From Calonectria ilicicola (taxonomy: Eukaryota; Ascomycota; Sordariomycetes; Hypocreales; Nectriaceae), in the NCBI GenBank assembly GCA_020809705.1, contig CP085830.1, positions 3,038,001 to 3,102,000 of the forward strand: DNA of 64,000 bases. Reading direction: 5' to 3'. Positions within the stretch are counted from its first letter, which is position 1, and each line of letters begins with the position of its first letter. The position numbers and the translations under genes are program-made. The notes below the pieces were generated by a model, which was given only the letters and a program-made list of their open reading frames with translations, searched no databases and was not told the origin of the DNA. Positions 54,332-64,000 of this stretch are shown here, piece after piece.

Positions 54332-57300
54332 ATGAGATCAGCCTGGGCGAACGTTGCGGAAAGGGTGTATGAGACGGATGTTGCTCAGGGAGTATCTCGG
54401 TATAATACAGAACGAATTGGGCCCGAGGATCCTGGCAGATCGACGACAACGACATCCCCGGAGACGGCAGAGAAGTTTGAAAAAGATGAAGAAGACTACA
54501 GAGGCGGCTGGAAGCCGCTTTCTCTTTCAACCCCGATGCTCTCAGCCATAATCGCCCTTACGCTTCTCATTGCAGCGGCCATTGAAACTCTCGCCCAGCG
54601 CAGCAAGGCACAAGGCGGACTTGCCTTGTCCCTCACTGCTGACGACATCCCCCGATACGCCGAGCTTGGGTACCTCTATTTGCCAACACTGATAGCTGTT
54701 CTGTACAGTATGATTTGGAGCTGGATCGACTTGGATGCCAAGAGAATGCAACCATGGTTTGAATTGTCCAAGCCAAGAGGCGCCACCGCCACGAACTCGA
54801 TGTTTCTTGACTATCAATATGACTTTTTTGCATTTGTTCCATTCAGGGCTGCCAAGAACAAGTATGAATCTCGTGTTTGTATCAATTGGTCTGATATCTA
54901 CAGGAACTGACGCGAATAGGCATTGGCCGGTCTTCTTTTCCGGAACTTCTGTTGTCGTCATTCTGTTGATTCTCACTCCTCTTCAGAGTTCTCTGCTAGG
55001 TACAAGTGCGATAACCCAAAGCAATTCGGTTGATATCAAACAAGATCGCGACTTGTCTCAATGAGCAACCAGGCGAACCTTTTGGACACTGGATTTCTCA
55101 ACACAGGATATGCGATTGCCTGGCTTGGGCAGCCTTATCCGTCCTTTACAACATCAGAGTATGCTTTGCTGCCTTACTTCCTCGACGACAACTCGCCCAC
55201 TGCGGAATCCAACTGGACGGCTACAACGACTAAACTTTCTACTGAGCTGAAATGTTGGCCAGCTGATGTCTCAAAACCCAAAGATCGCCTAATGCAATCA
55301 TACGACTTTCTCAATGGACAGGGCTGCAATGTTACGGTTGCCTTCGATAGTAAATCTTACGACAAAATGACCTACATGGGATATTATTCGAGCGCATACT
55401 CCGACTATTCCATGGCTGGGCCTAATTGTCCAAAGACGGAAAACTCTACACACCAGTTTCTTGCAATATGGGCCGGGGTGCGTGAGGCCCAGAACGACTC
55501 GTTTTCCTTCAACATCACCGCACTGTTTTGCCAGCCAACATACTATACCCAAAAAGTACGTGTAACCGTCGATTCGAAATTATTTGTGCCAGGTGATATC
55601 GAGGAAATGGAACCACGAAAAGTATTAACAGAGGACGCGTTTAATTCCACGGCATTCGAATATGTTCTCGCCAATGGAATGCCGTATAATCCGGTAAACA
55701 AGGACTATCCCTTTACCCAGCTTGTGGAGCAGCAGCCACGGGTAAACTATACTGGATTTTATCGCCCTATTTCAAACATGGTTGGATACGCAATTGCAGG
55801 TGACAATCTACCTTCAGAAGCGTACTCAAACGCAACAAGACTGCGTTCGGTATACAACCGTGCTCACCAGTACTTATTTGCGGTAGCCATGACAGACATC
55901 CTCACCAATGATACGTCGAATTTTGATTTGGGTGCTACTGAAACGACAGGATCAGTCGAGTTTTATCTGTATGGAATTCTTGTCAGCCGAGTCTTCGCAA
56001 GTATCCTTGAAGGATTTTTAGGTCTTGTTGCATTATTCACCGCTTTCTTGACATGGCGTTGTCGAACTGCCCCGAGCAAATTAAGCATGAATCCTACTTC
56101 ACTTCGCAGACACATTGACTTGTTTCGAAACAGCCCCGAACTTTTGAGTTCATTTCAGTCATTGGGCACTATCGACGAAGATTCATTGAAGAAGATGTTT
56201 GAAAAAGACCATGTCAAAATGGTATGCGACGACCGCGATCAATGCATCAAGTTTCAGATTGCTTCGGATCACGACGCCAAAAAGGCAGAAAATGCATCCG
56301 AGAAAGACTCTTACAAGCCCGCTCGCCCATTCGCTCTCAAACGCGAGACAGGTGCATTGCTTGTCCTAACTCTAGTTGCTGCGATAATTGGTCTATCCTA
56401 CTTAAAGAAGCAGGAACAAACCATGGTTGGTTAGTGGTGAATAGTTACATTGTATCAGTGGGCGCAAACTAACAATGACTCAGGTTTACACCGTCCATCG
56501 AACAATTTCGAAGTTTTGCTACTTCTAGAAAACTATATTCCTACTATGTTTGCGACGCTGATCGAGCCGTTTTGGATTTTGTTAAATCGATTGCTTTGCG
56601 TTTTGCAACCGTTCAGAGATCTGTGCAAAGGTCATGCGAAAGCCTCGAGCACGATTGATACGAAATATACCACCATTCCTCCTCAGTTGGTTTTATTTCA
56701 AGCCCTAAAATCCAAGCACTTTATGCTTATGCTTCTGTGCTTGGTCGCACTCTTAAGCAACCTCCTTGCTATTGGTTTAGGTTCCTTATTCAATGAGCTT
56801 CCCACAACGGCCAGCTACACTGAAATTGTTCATCCAGCATTCGCGCCACGATTTGATAACTCTTCAGTCTATGGTCTTACAGAAGCTCTCGGTAGTGCTA
56901 TTTCTTCTACGCCAATCTACCAGGATCCCATGTATGTTTCTTTTGCGAACTTGTCGACTGGTACAACTCTGCCTCCATGGGTATCCCATGACTACTTTTT
57001 TCAAAAGTATAATATTTCAGGCATGAGCAAGAGCTATGATACAAAAACTACTTACACACTTCAAACAAGAGGATTTGGAGCCATTGCGAATTGCACATCG
57101 ACAGACCAATCGGAACTCCCGATAATTGACCTAAATGTGCCATCTGATCAATGCCTTAACCCCGTTCAAACAATGAGCATTGCTTCACGAGGCACTGGAA
57201 TAGGGCGTCTTGAAGGTCCCGAGACCATTGAGTACGTGGGGATGATAAACCGCGAAACTGCGCAATCAAACTGCAGTGATAAGTCTCTGATATTTGGATG

Positions 57301-58147
57301 GGGGCGAACTCCTAATGGAACAGATGTGAATGCGACGATACATTCCAGTATTTTGATCTGCCACCCTGTTTTTGAGACAGCCATGTTCAACTTGACAGTT
57401 GATTCCGAAGGCCATGTTCTATCATACAACAGAACGACAGAGTTGGAGACAACGCTCGACTACCCAGAAGCCAAGGCCCAGATCGATACGCTGCTCTATC
57501 AAATTAATTACCCGCTGGGAAATGTACCACAATGGCACAATGACAGCCTGTCCTATGATTGGATAAATTATCTTCTCTTTTTAGAGATTGGTTCCAGGAC
57601 AAGCTTAGATCCTCTAGTCGCAGCGCCGGATCCGAAGGAGATGGCTCCTTTTGTCGAATATATTTACAGTCTAAACTATGCCATATTTCTGAGTCTGAAC
57701 TTGCAGATATTTGACAGCGACGAGCCCGGAACACCAATCACAATTTTACGACACACTCCGGAAACAAGAATTTTCATGGAAAACGCCTCGTTTATTATCA
57801 CTATTGCTGTTCTTTCTCTCAACATTGCGACCGCCATCGCCTTTTATGCCCGATCCATTGAATTTGTCTTGCCTCGCATGCCCACGACATTGGGCTCTAT
57901 AGTCGCTTACACTGCATCGAGCCGATTTGCGAACCGGGTTTCCAAGAAGACCATAGGGGAGAGAACGTTTAGTTTTGGGCGGTATGTTGGCGCAGATGGG
58001 AAATCTCATTTAGGTATTGAGATGGATCCCTATGTTACACCCGTTGACCCCAAGTCGCTAGAGGGGAAATCTGGGTCACTAAATTGTATGCGGAATATGT
58101 TTCCTCCCCGCAAAGCAAAAAATAATTTGGATAGAAGAGAGACTTGA
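54332..58147 (+). CDS. DUF3433 multi-span membrane protein with an apparent frame break
   Basis: Exon 1 is 54332-54861, exon 2 starts 54920, and after a later intron (56430-56483; GTTAGT, CTAAC branch, CAG) the last exon is 56484-58147, giving roughly 1,200 residues. The protein shows the duplicated DUF3433 layout. Each half begins with a hydrophobic segment after a Lys/His motif (KHWPVFFSG; KSKHFMLMLLCLVALLSNLL), then a large N-glycosylation-rich extracytoplasmic loop, then a transmembrane helix and basic cytosolic tail. GLHRPSNNFEVLLLLENYIPT is a family hallmark. Between 55034 and 55064 the frame of exon 2 (stop at 55062-55064) must change to that of the following exon. One missing base in an A-run at 55038-55040, or a 44-nt intron at 55029-55072 with a poor donor, would explain it. 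The gene may therefore be broken or mis-sequenced. Function unknown. Confidence 0.75.
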
Positions 58148-58553
58148 TTAAAACCAAAAATTATGAATTGAAACAATTATGATACCCCAATGATTATTTG
58201 CTCTCATTCTCTAGGACATGCTTGATAATTGTGTATAGAAAACAGGCGATGCCAATGATCATTCGAGAAGGGCTTGCAAAATCAGCGACTTTGGGAAAGA
58301 GACGGTGGAATGGACACATGCACAAGTCATAATGAGAAAATGTTTAGAAAAGTTCATATCATATTCATTGCAATGTACAGAAAAGGACTCTAAGATGCTC
58401 AAGTCACAACTTAGAGAATGGAAAGAGAATGAAAGTATCCACAGTTCAATCCTAGCTCATGACGCCCCAAGCCCATATCCAAACCCATGCACACCTGCTG
58501 AGATCTCCAAACCCGCACCCCCATAGAAATTTTTAGTTTTTGACCAAGAAAAT
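58148..58553. other. Convergent 3' spacer between DUF3433 and AA11 genes
   Basis: These 406 bases between two stop codons should hold the two 3' UTRs. No further feature is seen. Confidence 0.6.
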
Positions 58554-59714
58554 TTACTGGCGCATGCGAAGGGCGCGGCGCAAGTTGATGATGCCCCTCT
58601 TGGCAGACAGAGCGAGCTCAGAAGAGGTGCCAGAAGTGCAAGTCACACCGCTGGAAAGAGCTTGCACTGCAGTCCAGGCACCACTGGCGCAACGCTGGAA
58701 AGAAGAGCCGCCAACACAGTTCCACTCTCCTTCGTTGGTGCAAGCTGTACCGGCAGCGTATTCGGAGCTAGAACCGGAGCCAGAACCAGAACCGGAGCCC
58801 GAACTGGGAACAGCGGCAGCAGGAGTAGTGGCAGCAGGAGCTGCAGTGGTAGCAGGAGCTGCAGTAGCAGCTGGCTGGGAAACAGTGATAAAGACACCGC
58901 CAGGAACGGTTGAAGCAGCACCGCCACCATTGCCGTATGAAGCGGCAGGGGAGCTGGTAGCAACTGCGGCAGCAGTGGTGGTATAGCCCGAGCCACCGCC
59001 AGCAGCAGGAGTGGAAGCACTACCTGCAGCTCCAGCACAGGTGGCGGGAGGGGTGTACCAGGCCGTGGTGTCTCCGTTGAACTGGTCGACATCTGATCCA
59101 GCGTTGGGGAATACAACATCTGTGTCGGACTCAGTGGTGCAGCCATTGCCAATGTTGGCCTTGAAGATTTCAGGAAGACTCTCTAGGGCGCTCGAGGAGC
59201 CGCCAGAACCAGTAACGACAAGAGGGGCACAGTTCATGTACATCTCACGGTTACCGACCTTGTTGAACCAGGTCCAGGCCAGAGTGTAGTTACCAGCAGC
59301 CAGATCCTTGGGGATCGTGTAATCGTAAGTGTAGGGGTCAACAGCATCGGCACTGTCGCCCATGTTTCCTGTCTGACCCTTGGCGGGGCAGCCACCTTCG
59401 ATGGATTTGATGACCTTGAAAACGGACTTCGCGTTAGGCTCGGTGTCTGTGGAGATGGAGATCTGGCAAGAGCCACCACCGTGGACGGCGGTACCCTTGA
59501 AGGAAAGCTTTTGGGAGCTACCAGCAGCATAGGTGTTGACACCAGCAGAGGTATCATAAGTTCCGGAACGAAGCTTGCAGGGGTAGTCGGAACCGCTAGC
59601 ATCAAGTGGCGAGTTGTTGAGGGAGGCCTGACCATAAGGGATAGGGTTGGAGATGACCATGTGAGCACTGGCAACGGAGGCCAGGCCGGCAAGAGCAAAA
59701 GCCTTAGCGTACAT
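58554..59714 (-). CDS. AA11 lytic polysaccharide monooxygenase with X278-like C-terminal module
   Basis: An intronless gene of 386 residues. The signal peptide (residues 1-17, MYAKAFALAGLASVASA) ends right before His18, which becomes the N-terminal copper-binding histidine. HMVISNPIPYG and the following SLNNSPLDASGSDYPCK are typical of AA11. His78 (TAVHGGGSC) is the second ligand, and the axial Tyr is probably in NREMYMNCAPL. AA11 enzymes oxidatively cleave chitin, so roles in chitin degradation or own-wall turnover are likely. A long Ala/Thr/Ser/Gly linker (about 235-330, with a Ser-Gly repeat) connects to a Cys-containing tail (GTACTNEGEWNCVGGSSFQR) of the X278 type proposed to bind chitin. 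A TATA-like stretch (ccatataagg on the minus strand, near 60037-60046) lies about 325 bases upstream. Confidence 0.9.
   Translation of the reverse strand: MYAKAFALAGLASVASAHMVISNPIPYGQASLNNSPLDASGSDYPCKLRSGTYDTSAGVNTYAAGSSQKLSFKGTAVHGGGSCQISISTDTEPNAKSVFKVIKSIEGGCPAKGQTGNMGDSADAVDPYTYDYTIPKDLAAGNYTLAWTWFNKVGNREMYMNCAPLVVTGSGGSSSALESLPEIFKANIGNGCTTESDTDVVFPNAGSDVDQFNGDTTAWYTPPATCAGAAGSASTPAAGGGSGYTTTAAAVATSSPAASYGNGGGAASTVPGGVFITVSQPAATAAPATTAAPAATTPAAAVPSSGSGSGSGSGSSSEYAAGTACTNEGEWNCVGGSSFQRCASGAWTAVQALSSGVTCTSGTSSELALSAKRGIINLRRALRMRQ
58758..58805. repeat. Hexanucleotide-type repeat encoding the Ser-Gly linker
   Basis: Degenerate tandem units (accgga / gccaga / accaga / gcccga) inside the LPMO gene encode alternating Ser-Gly in the linker. 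On the plus strand the same DNA reads Glu-Pro repeats in a shadow frame. Confidence 0.75.
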
Positions 59715-62700
59715 TTTGAATGAGGGAGTATCTAAACGTTCCAGACGATAGATTTCAAGTCTTTTGAAGTTGTGAGATTGTCGTCAAGACAATGTCGAGA
59801 AAGGACTGGTTTTCCGAAACTCGGTTTGGTATCGTAAAAAAAGAAGGCGTGTGTAATGCACCAGGCAATACTATGAAGATGTTTGACAAGGAAGTGAAGA
59901 AAGGACTAGCCTTTTCGAAAATGAAAGAAGAAGAAATGGAGTGTCGTGCGACAATCTCACTGGAAGGACTGACTGTAGACTTGAAGGCCTGAAGCTGAAG
60001 AGTAAGAAGGTTGTTTGATGTGGTGATCGACCGGACCTTATATGGACTCACGTCCCTCCCAAAGGGTCGCATTTGGACGCACACATGGAGTATGCCAAGC
60101 AACAGGGACAAACCTTTCATGAGCTGCAGGAACAAACCCTAGGCCTCAGGGGGGTGACTAGATGGAAGACGATCGGGGTCCGTCATAGCGCTACGAGGAG
60201 TAGGGAGAGACCAGTTCTCGTAGGTCTAGCCAGTCAAACTGGCAGACGACCCTCAGACAAGGACGTTTCGAAGCACGGCGGGAAGGTCAGGGGTATGAGA
60301 TCCAAAGCGGGCATGCAGTGGTAGGACGATGATAGGCTGGACACATCGTTTCAAGACGGAAATGGTCACCAATAGTCGTGTGAGTGGGCTTGGACCAGCG
60401 AGTCCCAAGTTCAGACGGCGCCTTGGCCCCTGGCTAATAGCTAGGCCCTATGGGAATTTTCAAGGTCTAGGCCGGAAGAGAATTGCCAGAGGGGGGTACA
60501 CTACCGTGTGGGTATAGATGCTAACAAGTTTAGGGCAAAATGGGGTTTCATGCAGAGCTGCATGGTGCCTGACCTGCTGGGTGGGAGCCCGCGAGCTTCT
60601 ACGTAACACGAGCAAGCGATTCACCTTTTTCGGATACGGCACAGTCAGAACTGTTTGGCGCAGCCGGCAGGCCGCCAATGGTGGCAAAGGCCGAGCGAGG
60701 TGCGCATTGCTAGGCACGGAGGTGAGGGATGTGGTTGGAGCATGCCGCGTATGTTGACGTCTCTGCCCAGGGGAGCGGCCACCAATCAGGCCCCGATGAA
60801 CCAGCAGGTTGGAACCGGAGGTCCTCCACAGTACGGGGACGACGACGGGCCCTCATGCGGCCAGTGAATCCAGTGACTAGGTGACGCCACTGACAGACCA
60901 GGGCTGTGCTGGGTATAGCACATATCATGCTCATGTGCACTGGCCATTGTAAGAACACAGACGGGGCCGCTCGGCAGGCTAGGAGAGCATCTCCTCTCTC
61001 ACAAAGTGTTTGAGGCCGGTCAATACGAACCCTCCTCAGCCATGCTGCTCGACCCCCTCCGCTAACCTTTGCCGGCTTACATCCCCGTGTTGGAATGTCG
61101 GATGCCAATCAGGGGCCATGACCAGGGTGGTAAAGATGCAGGGGCTAGCAGGGGTTACCAAGCGGGACGGGGCAGGCGATCAATCCATGGGGCACCAGTC
61201 ATTCATCGACATGTTGCCAAGACCTCGGACGTTTGTCGTCGTGAGACAGTGATTGCTGTCAAAAAAAAATTTAATGTTTCTTGTGTTGGAGCAAGCTATA
61301 ACCTGCCAGCTTGAGTAAGGGCTGGACCTAGATGCGTGGTTTCTTCACTAGGCAGGCTAGATTTTTTCATCCCCCATGCATTGGCATCGTCGCAGTTCGA
61401 GACGGTTTGCGGCTCAGGTCGGACCATTTGCAGCCACTCCCACAAGCATCAAATCAGGTCGCTGAAGGATGAATACGTAGGCCTTTGGTGGGCCTCTGAT
61501 GCGACGGGGGCTAGGAGATCGTGGAGATGTCCCTCAAAGACCCGTTTGCAGCTGGCCATGGCTTCCTGGGATGGCCGACACTGGACGAAACCCCCTGATG
61601 ATCCCCCTTATTACACCAGCCTAGGACTTTCGGATTGCCGAAGACATCGTAAAAAGCACATCCAAAAGTCAATAATACAGACAATTAAGAATCCAGATCA
61701 TCGCGAGAAGCCATGGTGAAACGGGCCGGGTTTCACTGATTTTCTTTGGGCTTCCTCCTTCCGGAAAGGGGCAGCGACAAGCGAATGCAAGTGATTGCCG
61801 CCGTCCCGCATGAATGTCACGCGGCTGTCATCATGGGCTGCGCTGGTTGGTGTTGCGGCATGCTCTGGGTGCAGGTTGTTTGGTTTGGAATTCTGTGCGT
61901 AACCGCCCGGAGGCAACCGAGAGAGAGAAAAAAAGTCATTTGACGTGGCGAGTGCAAGTAGACCGCTAGTTTTTTTGCAAGATCCACTGGTGCGGTTTGC
62001 AGTCACTCGCTAACGGCGCGGAAGCTTTTCAGCCACTCCCAGCTGCCGGGCTGCTGTGCAACCAGAGCAGCCGCCGCCTGTCATCCAATCGAATACCAGA
62101 AATGCTCATTTTTGGATCTGCCCCAGCTACGTATGACCTCAACACATCAGGCCTGCAGTGAGAGCCAAAGTCAATTATTTTTGGACTTTTCGTATTAGGT
62201 AGGTAGGCCGAAACAGCAATGACCAGTCTCAGCCTTAGCCTCATTGTAAAAAAAAAAAATAAGGTGGCCGAGCTGAGAAACAAGAAACCCATGCTTCGGA
62301 AGAGGCCTCTCTAGTTTCCACCAGGTCGTTTCTTTTTCGACCGGCACCAATTGTCGGGCGACCAGTCACTGAAATGGCTCAGTCTCCGACAGACCATTTT
62401 TTTTCGCCCGGCGTCACTTGACTCAAGCACACCTCCTTCATCATCTTTTTTCTCTCATAGTCCTCGGGATTCGGCTCCTAGTCACTTACAGTGAGCGGCA
62501 ATGGTGACAGTGGCGCAATGCAACAACCCCTCCGGAACCTGTCGTTCATGTTTGCGGGGACCAGGCCGCAAGATGACGGGCCGATGCGGCACGTTGACCT
62601 CCCTATTCCGGGATCAGGATGCCGATTTTTTTTTACTGGTGAGGCGCGGAAGGAAGTCATCCATGTTCTTCAGGTGCCTAATGAATCGTGCATGAAGCTG

Positions 62701-63608
62701 CGTGTGGGTTATAGAGTAGCAAGGGCCATCTGTGTGGTGGAGCTGATGAAGATCAGTCTGGGCCTGGCCCATCGTCTTTAGTTGTTCACCTAAGATCAAA
62801 CACATAATGGACAAGGGCGGCTATAATGCTCGCCAAACAATTGACAACACGAAACACTAACCCTTGCTCACATCACACCCCGGACCATTTGCCTCCGACA
62901 CTTTGTTTGGCCACCTTACGTATGCTGTACGGTGCCACATTACATGCCGAAGAATAGATGCATCAGTTTACTACCCCCGCTGCGCAGGGCAATGGCTCTC
63001 GAGTAACGGCCAAGGCGAGAGTTCCTGTCCCTCATCATCTCGTGCAATGCACCTTACCTTATTTCTCTCAGTGGATTCGCTGTGACATTGCTGCCCTTGC
63101 GACATGCAATGCGCATTAGCCTTGCAGATAAATGGAAGATGGAAAAATGGAAGCTGGCCAGATGCGGTCACAAAAGGCTTGGCAACCTACATCTGTCAAG
63201 TTTTGTGATCTTTTGCCAACAGCTACAACATGTGGTTGGTGGGAGGAAATCCGACCAGCGCCAAACCAACACTGGTAAGGCATATCCAGTCTGTTGGAAT
63301 GTCTGTTGGCTGTCAAGATCGAATCCGCTACCGTGCTGTCGGATCAGGCGCAGGGACATCTGTTGGTTAGAACTAACACACAGGCTTGGATCCGCTTTCA
63401 TTTTTCCCGGCGCTTATACTGACAACGAACATTGTTGGTTTCAGTATTAACAACACAATGTTTCTTGGCCTCTAGAATCTCTAAAACTAAAAATCCATCT
63501 AAGCAGTCGGTATGTAATTGTCTACCTTCGCACACCGCCTACCTTGGGGGCACACATGACCCGAGCTCAGCTTACCTCCTGATCGAAAGCCGGCGCTTAA
63601 CGGCACAA
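59715..63608. other. 3.9-kb region without a recognisable gene
   Basis: The left 400 bases are the LPMO promoter (TATA-like element near 60040). The rest shows only frames under about 130 codons on both strands, with no family resemblance. An A12 run at 62248-62259 and short A/T runs are present. No RNA gene was recognised. Confidence 0.5.
60037..60046 (-). promoter_or_regulatory. TATA-like element before the AA11 gene
   Basis: The minus strand reads ccatataagg about 325 bases before the LPMO start codon. This implies a leader of roughly 290 bases if it is used. Functional use is inference. Confidence 0.4.
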
Positions 63609-64000
63609 TCAAGCCGAACTCCCTTCAAGAGCCTTATCCTCGGGATCTAACAATAGAAATGTGAGAAAATGCATATGTTAGACAATAGCGTGACAGGAAA
63701 CGTTACCTTGGTCGAATTTCCAATCTCCACGAGTCCAATAACTCATCTTTTCCTTGCGAAATCCTTCAAAATCCCACTCCCCTTTTTCCAAGTAGTCTGG
63801 GCGATTAAACACATACACCGACGTCTCCGTTGCTTCGTCACCTCTAGAAGAATCCGTTCCGCTCTTCAGTAGCTTGACCGTGACGTTCTCCTTAGTGTAC
63901 TCGGATCCCTCGAAATAGTCAAGCTTCAGCATATTGGCATCCGTCAAACCGGTTGCATAGATACCGAGAACCGTGTGGCCTTCTTCAGCAATGATGCCGG
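63609..64000 (-). CDS. AIG2-like (gamma-glutamylcyclotransferase-fold) protein, 3' part only
   Basis: The gene enters from the right edge of the window; its start lies beyond 64000. Visible exons are 64000-63707 and 63646-63609, with a 60-nt intron (GTAACG...TTAG). The readable part includes GLTDANMLKLDYFEGSEY, which matches the AIG2/GGCT-like fold around its conserved Glu (FEG.EY). The following YVFNRPDYLEKGEWDFEGF and REKMSYWTRGDW are typical of plant and fungal AIG2-like proteins. The GGCT fold suggests cyclotransferase-type chemistry on gamma-glutamyl compounds, but many AIG2-like proteins have no proven activity. The C-terminus after the intron is short (DPEDKALEGSSA). Confidence 0.75.

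Noticed and set aside
58540..58986. 148-codon + strand frame with Glu-Pro repeats
   Set aside because: It is the antisense reading of the LPMO linker and tail; the repeat follows from the Ser-Gly coding units.

Overview
The window reads as nuclear DNA of a filamentous ascomycete (Pezizomycotina, most likely Sordariomycetes). The evidence is many short spliceosomal introns (about 44-200 nt) with GTRNGT donors and CTAAC-type branch sites, an intron-bearing tRNA gene, intergenic gaps of 1-4 kb, and typical fungal families (AA11 LPMO with an X278-like tail, DUF3433 membrane protein, Pet127, Knr4/Smi1). The genus cannot be fixed from the sequence alone. Seventeen protein genes and one tRNA gene are supported; exon borders were worked out by hand from reading frame, splice motifs and family conservation.

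Layout. 2.1-7.5 kb: GLE1 (+), TLG1-type Qc-SNARE (-), METTL25-type methyltransferase (+). 7.5-11.7 kb: no gene seen. 11.7-17.3 kb: CASTOR-like ACT_7 protein (+), YIH1/IMPACT (-), VMA1 V-ATPase subunit A (-). 18.8-23.7 kb: flavin monooxygenase (-) and secreted acid sphingomyelinase-like phosphodiesterase (-). 24.8-31.4 kb: PET127 (-) and HID1 (+) from a shared divergent promoter. 32.5-38.8 kb: an epoxide-hydrolase-like protein (+) that appears to lack its catalytic residues, and exocyst SEC8 (+). 39.1-44.7 kb: secreted DUF5695-like protein (-), tRNA-Lys(CUU), secreted GH43 enzyme (-). 44.7-48.4 kb: long divergent regulatory gap; then SMI1/KNR4 (+). 50.2-54.3 kb: AT-rich gene-poor block with a possible decayed ankyrin fragment. 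54.3-58.1 kb: DUF3433 membrane protein (+) with an apparent reading-frame break. 58.6-59.7 kb: AA11 LPMO (-). 59.7-63.6 kb: no gene seen. 63.6-64.0 kb: 3' part of an AIG2-like gene (-).

How the genes relate. Most are housekeeping genes and I see no secondary-metabolite cluster, transposon, CRISPR-like array or clearly new multi-gene system. The closest thing to a functional group is CASTOR-like + YIH1 + VMA1, all of which touch amino-acid sensing in other eukaryotes, although this may be chance. Secreted polymer-degrading enzymes (DUF5695-like, GH43, AA11) fit a saprotroph or plant/insect-associated fungus. The observations most worth following are the catalytically stripped epoxide-hydrolase-fold protein, an upstream ORF whose stop codon overlaps the start of the amino-acid-sensor-like gene, long ATG-free leaders of VMA1 and SMI1, several GGCTAA (XlnR/Xyr1-type) motifs before the GH43 gene, and the frame break in the DUF3433 gene.
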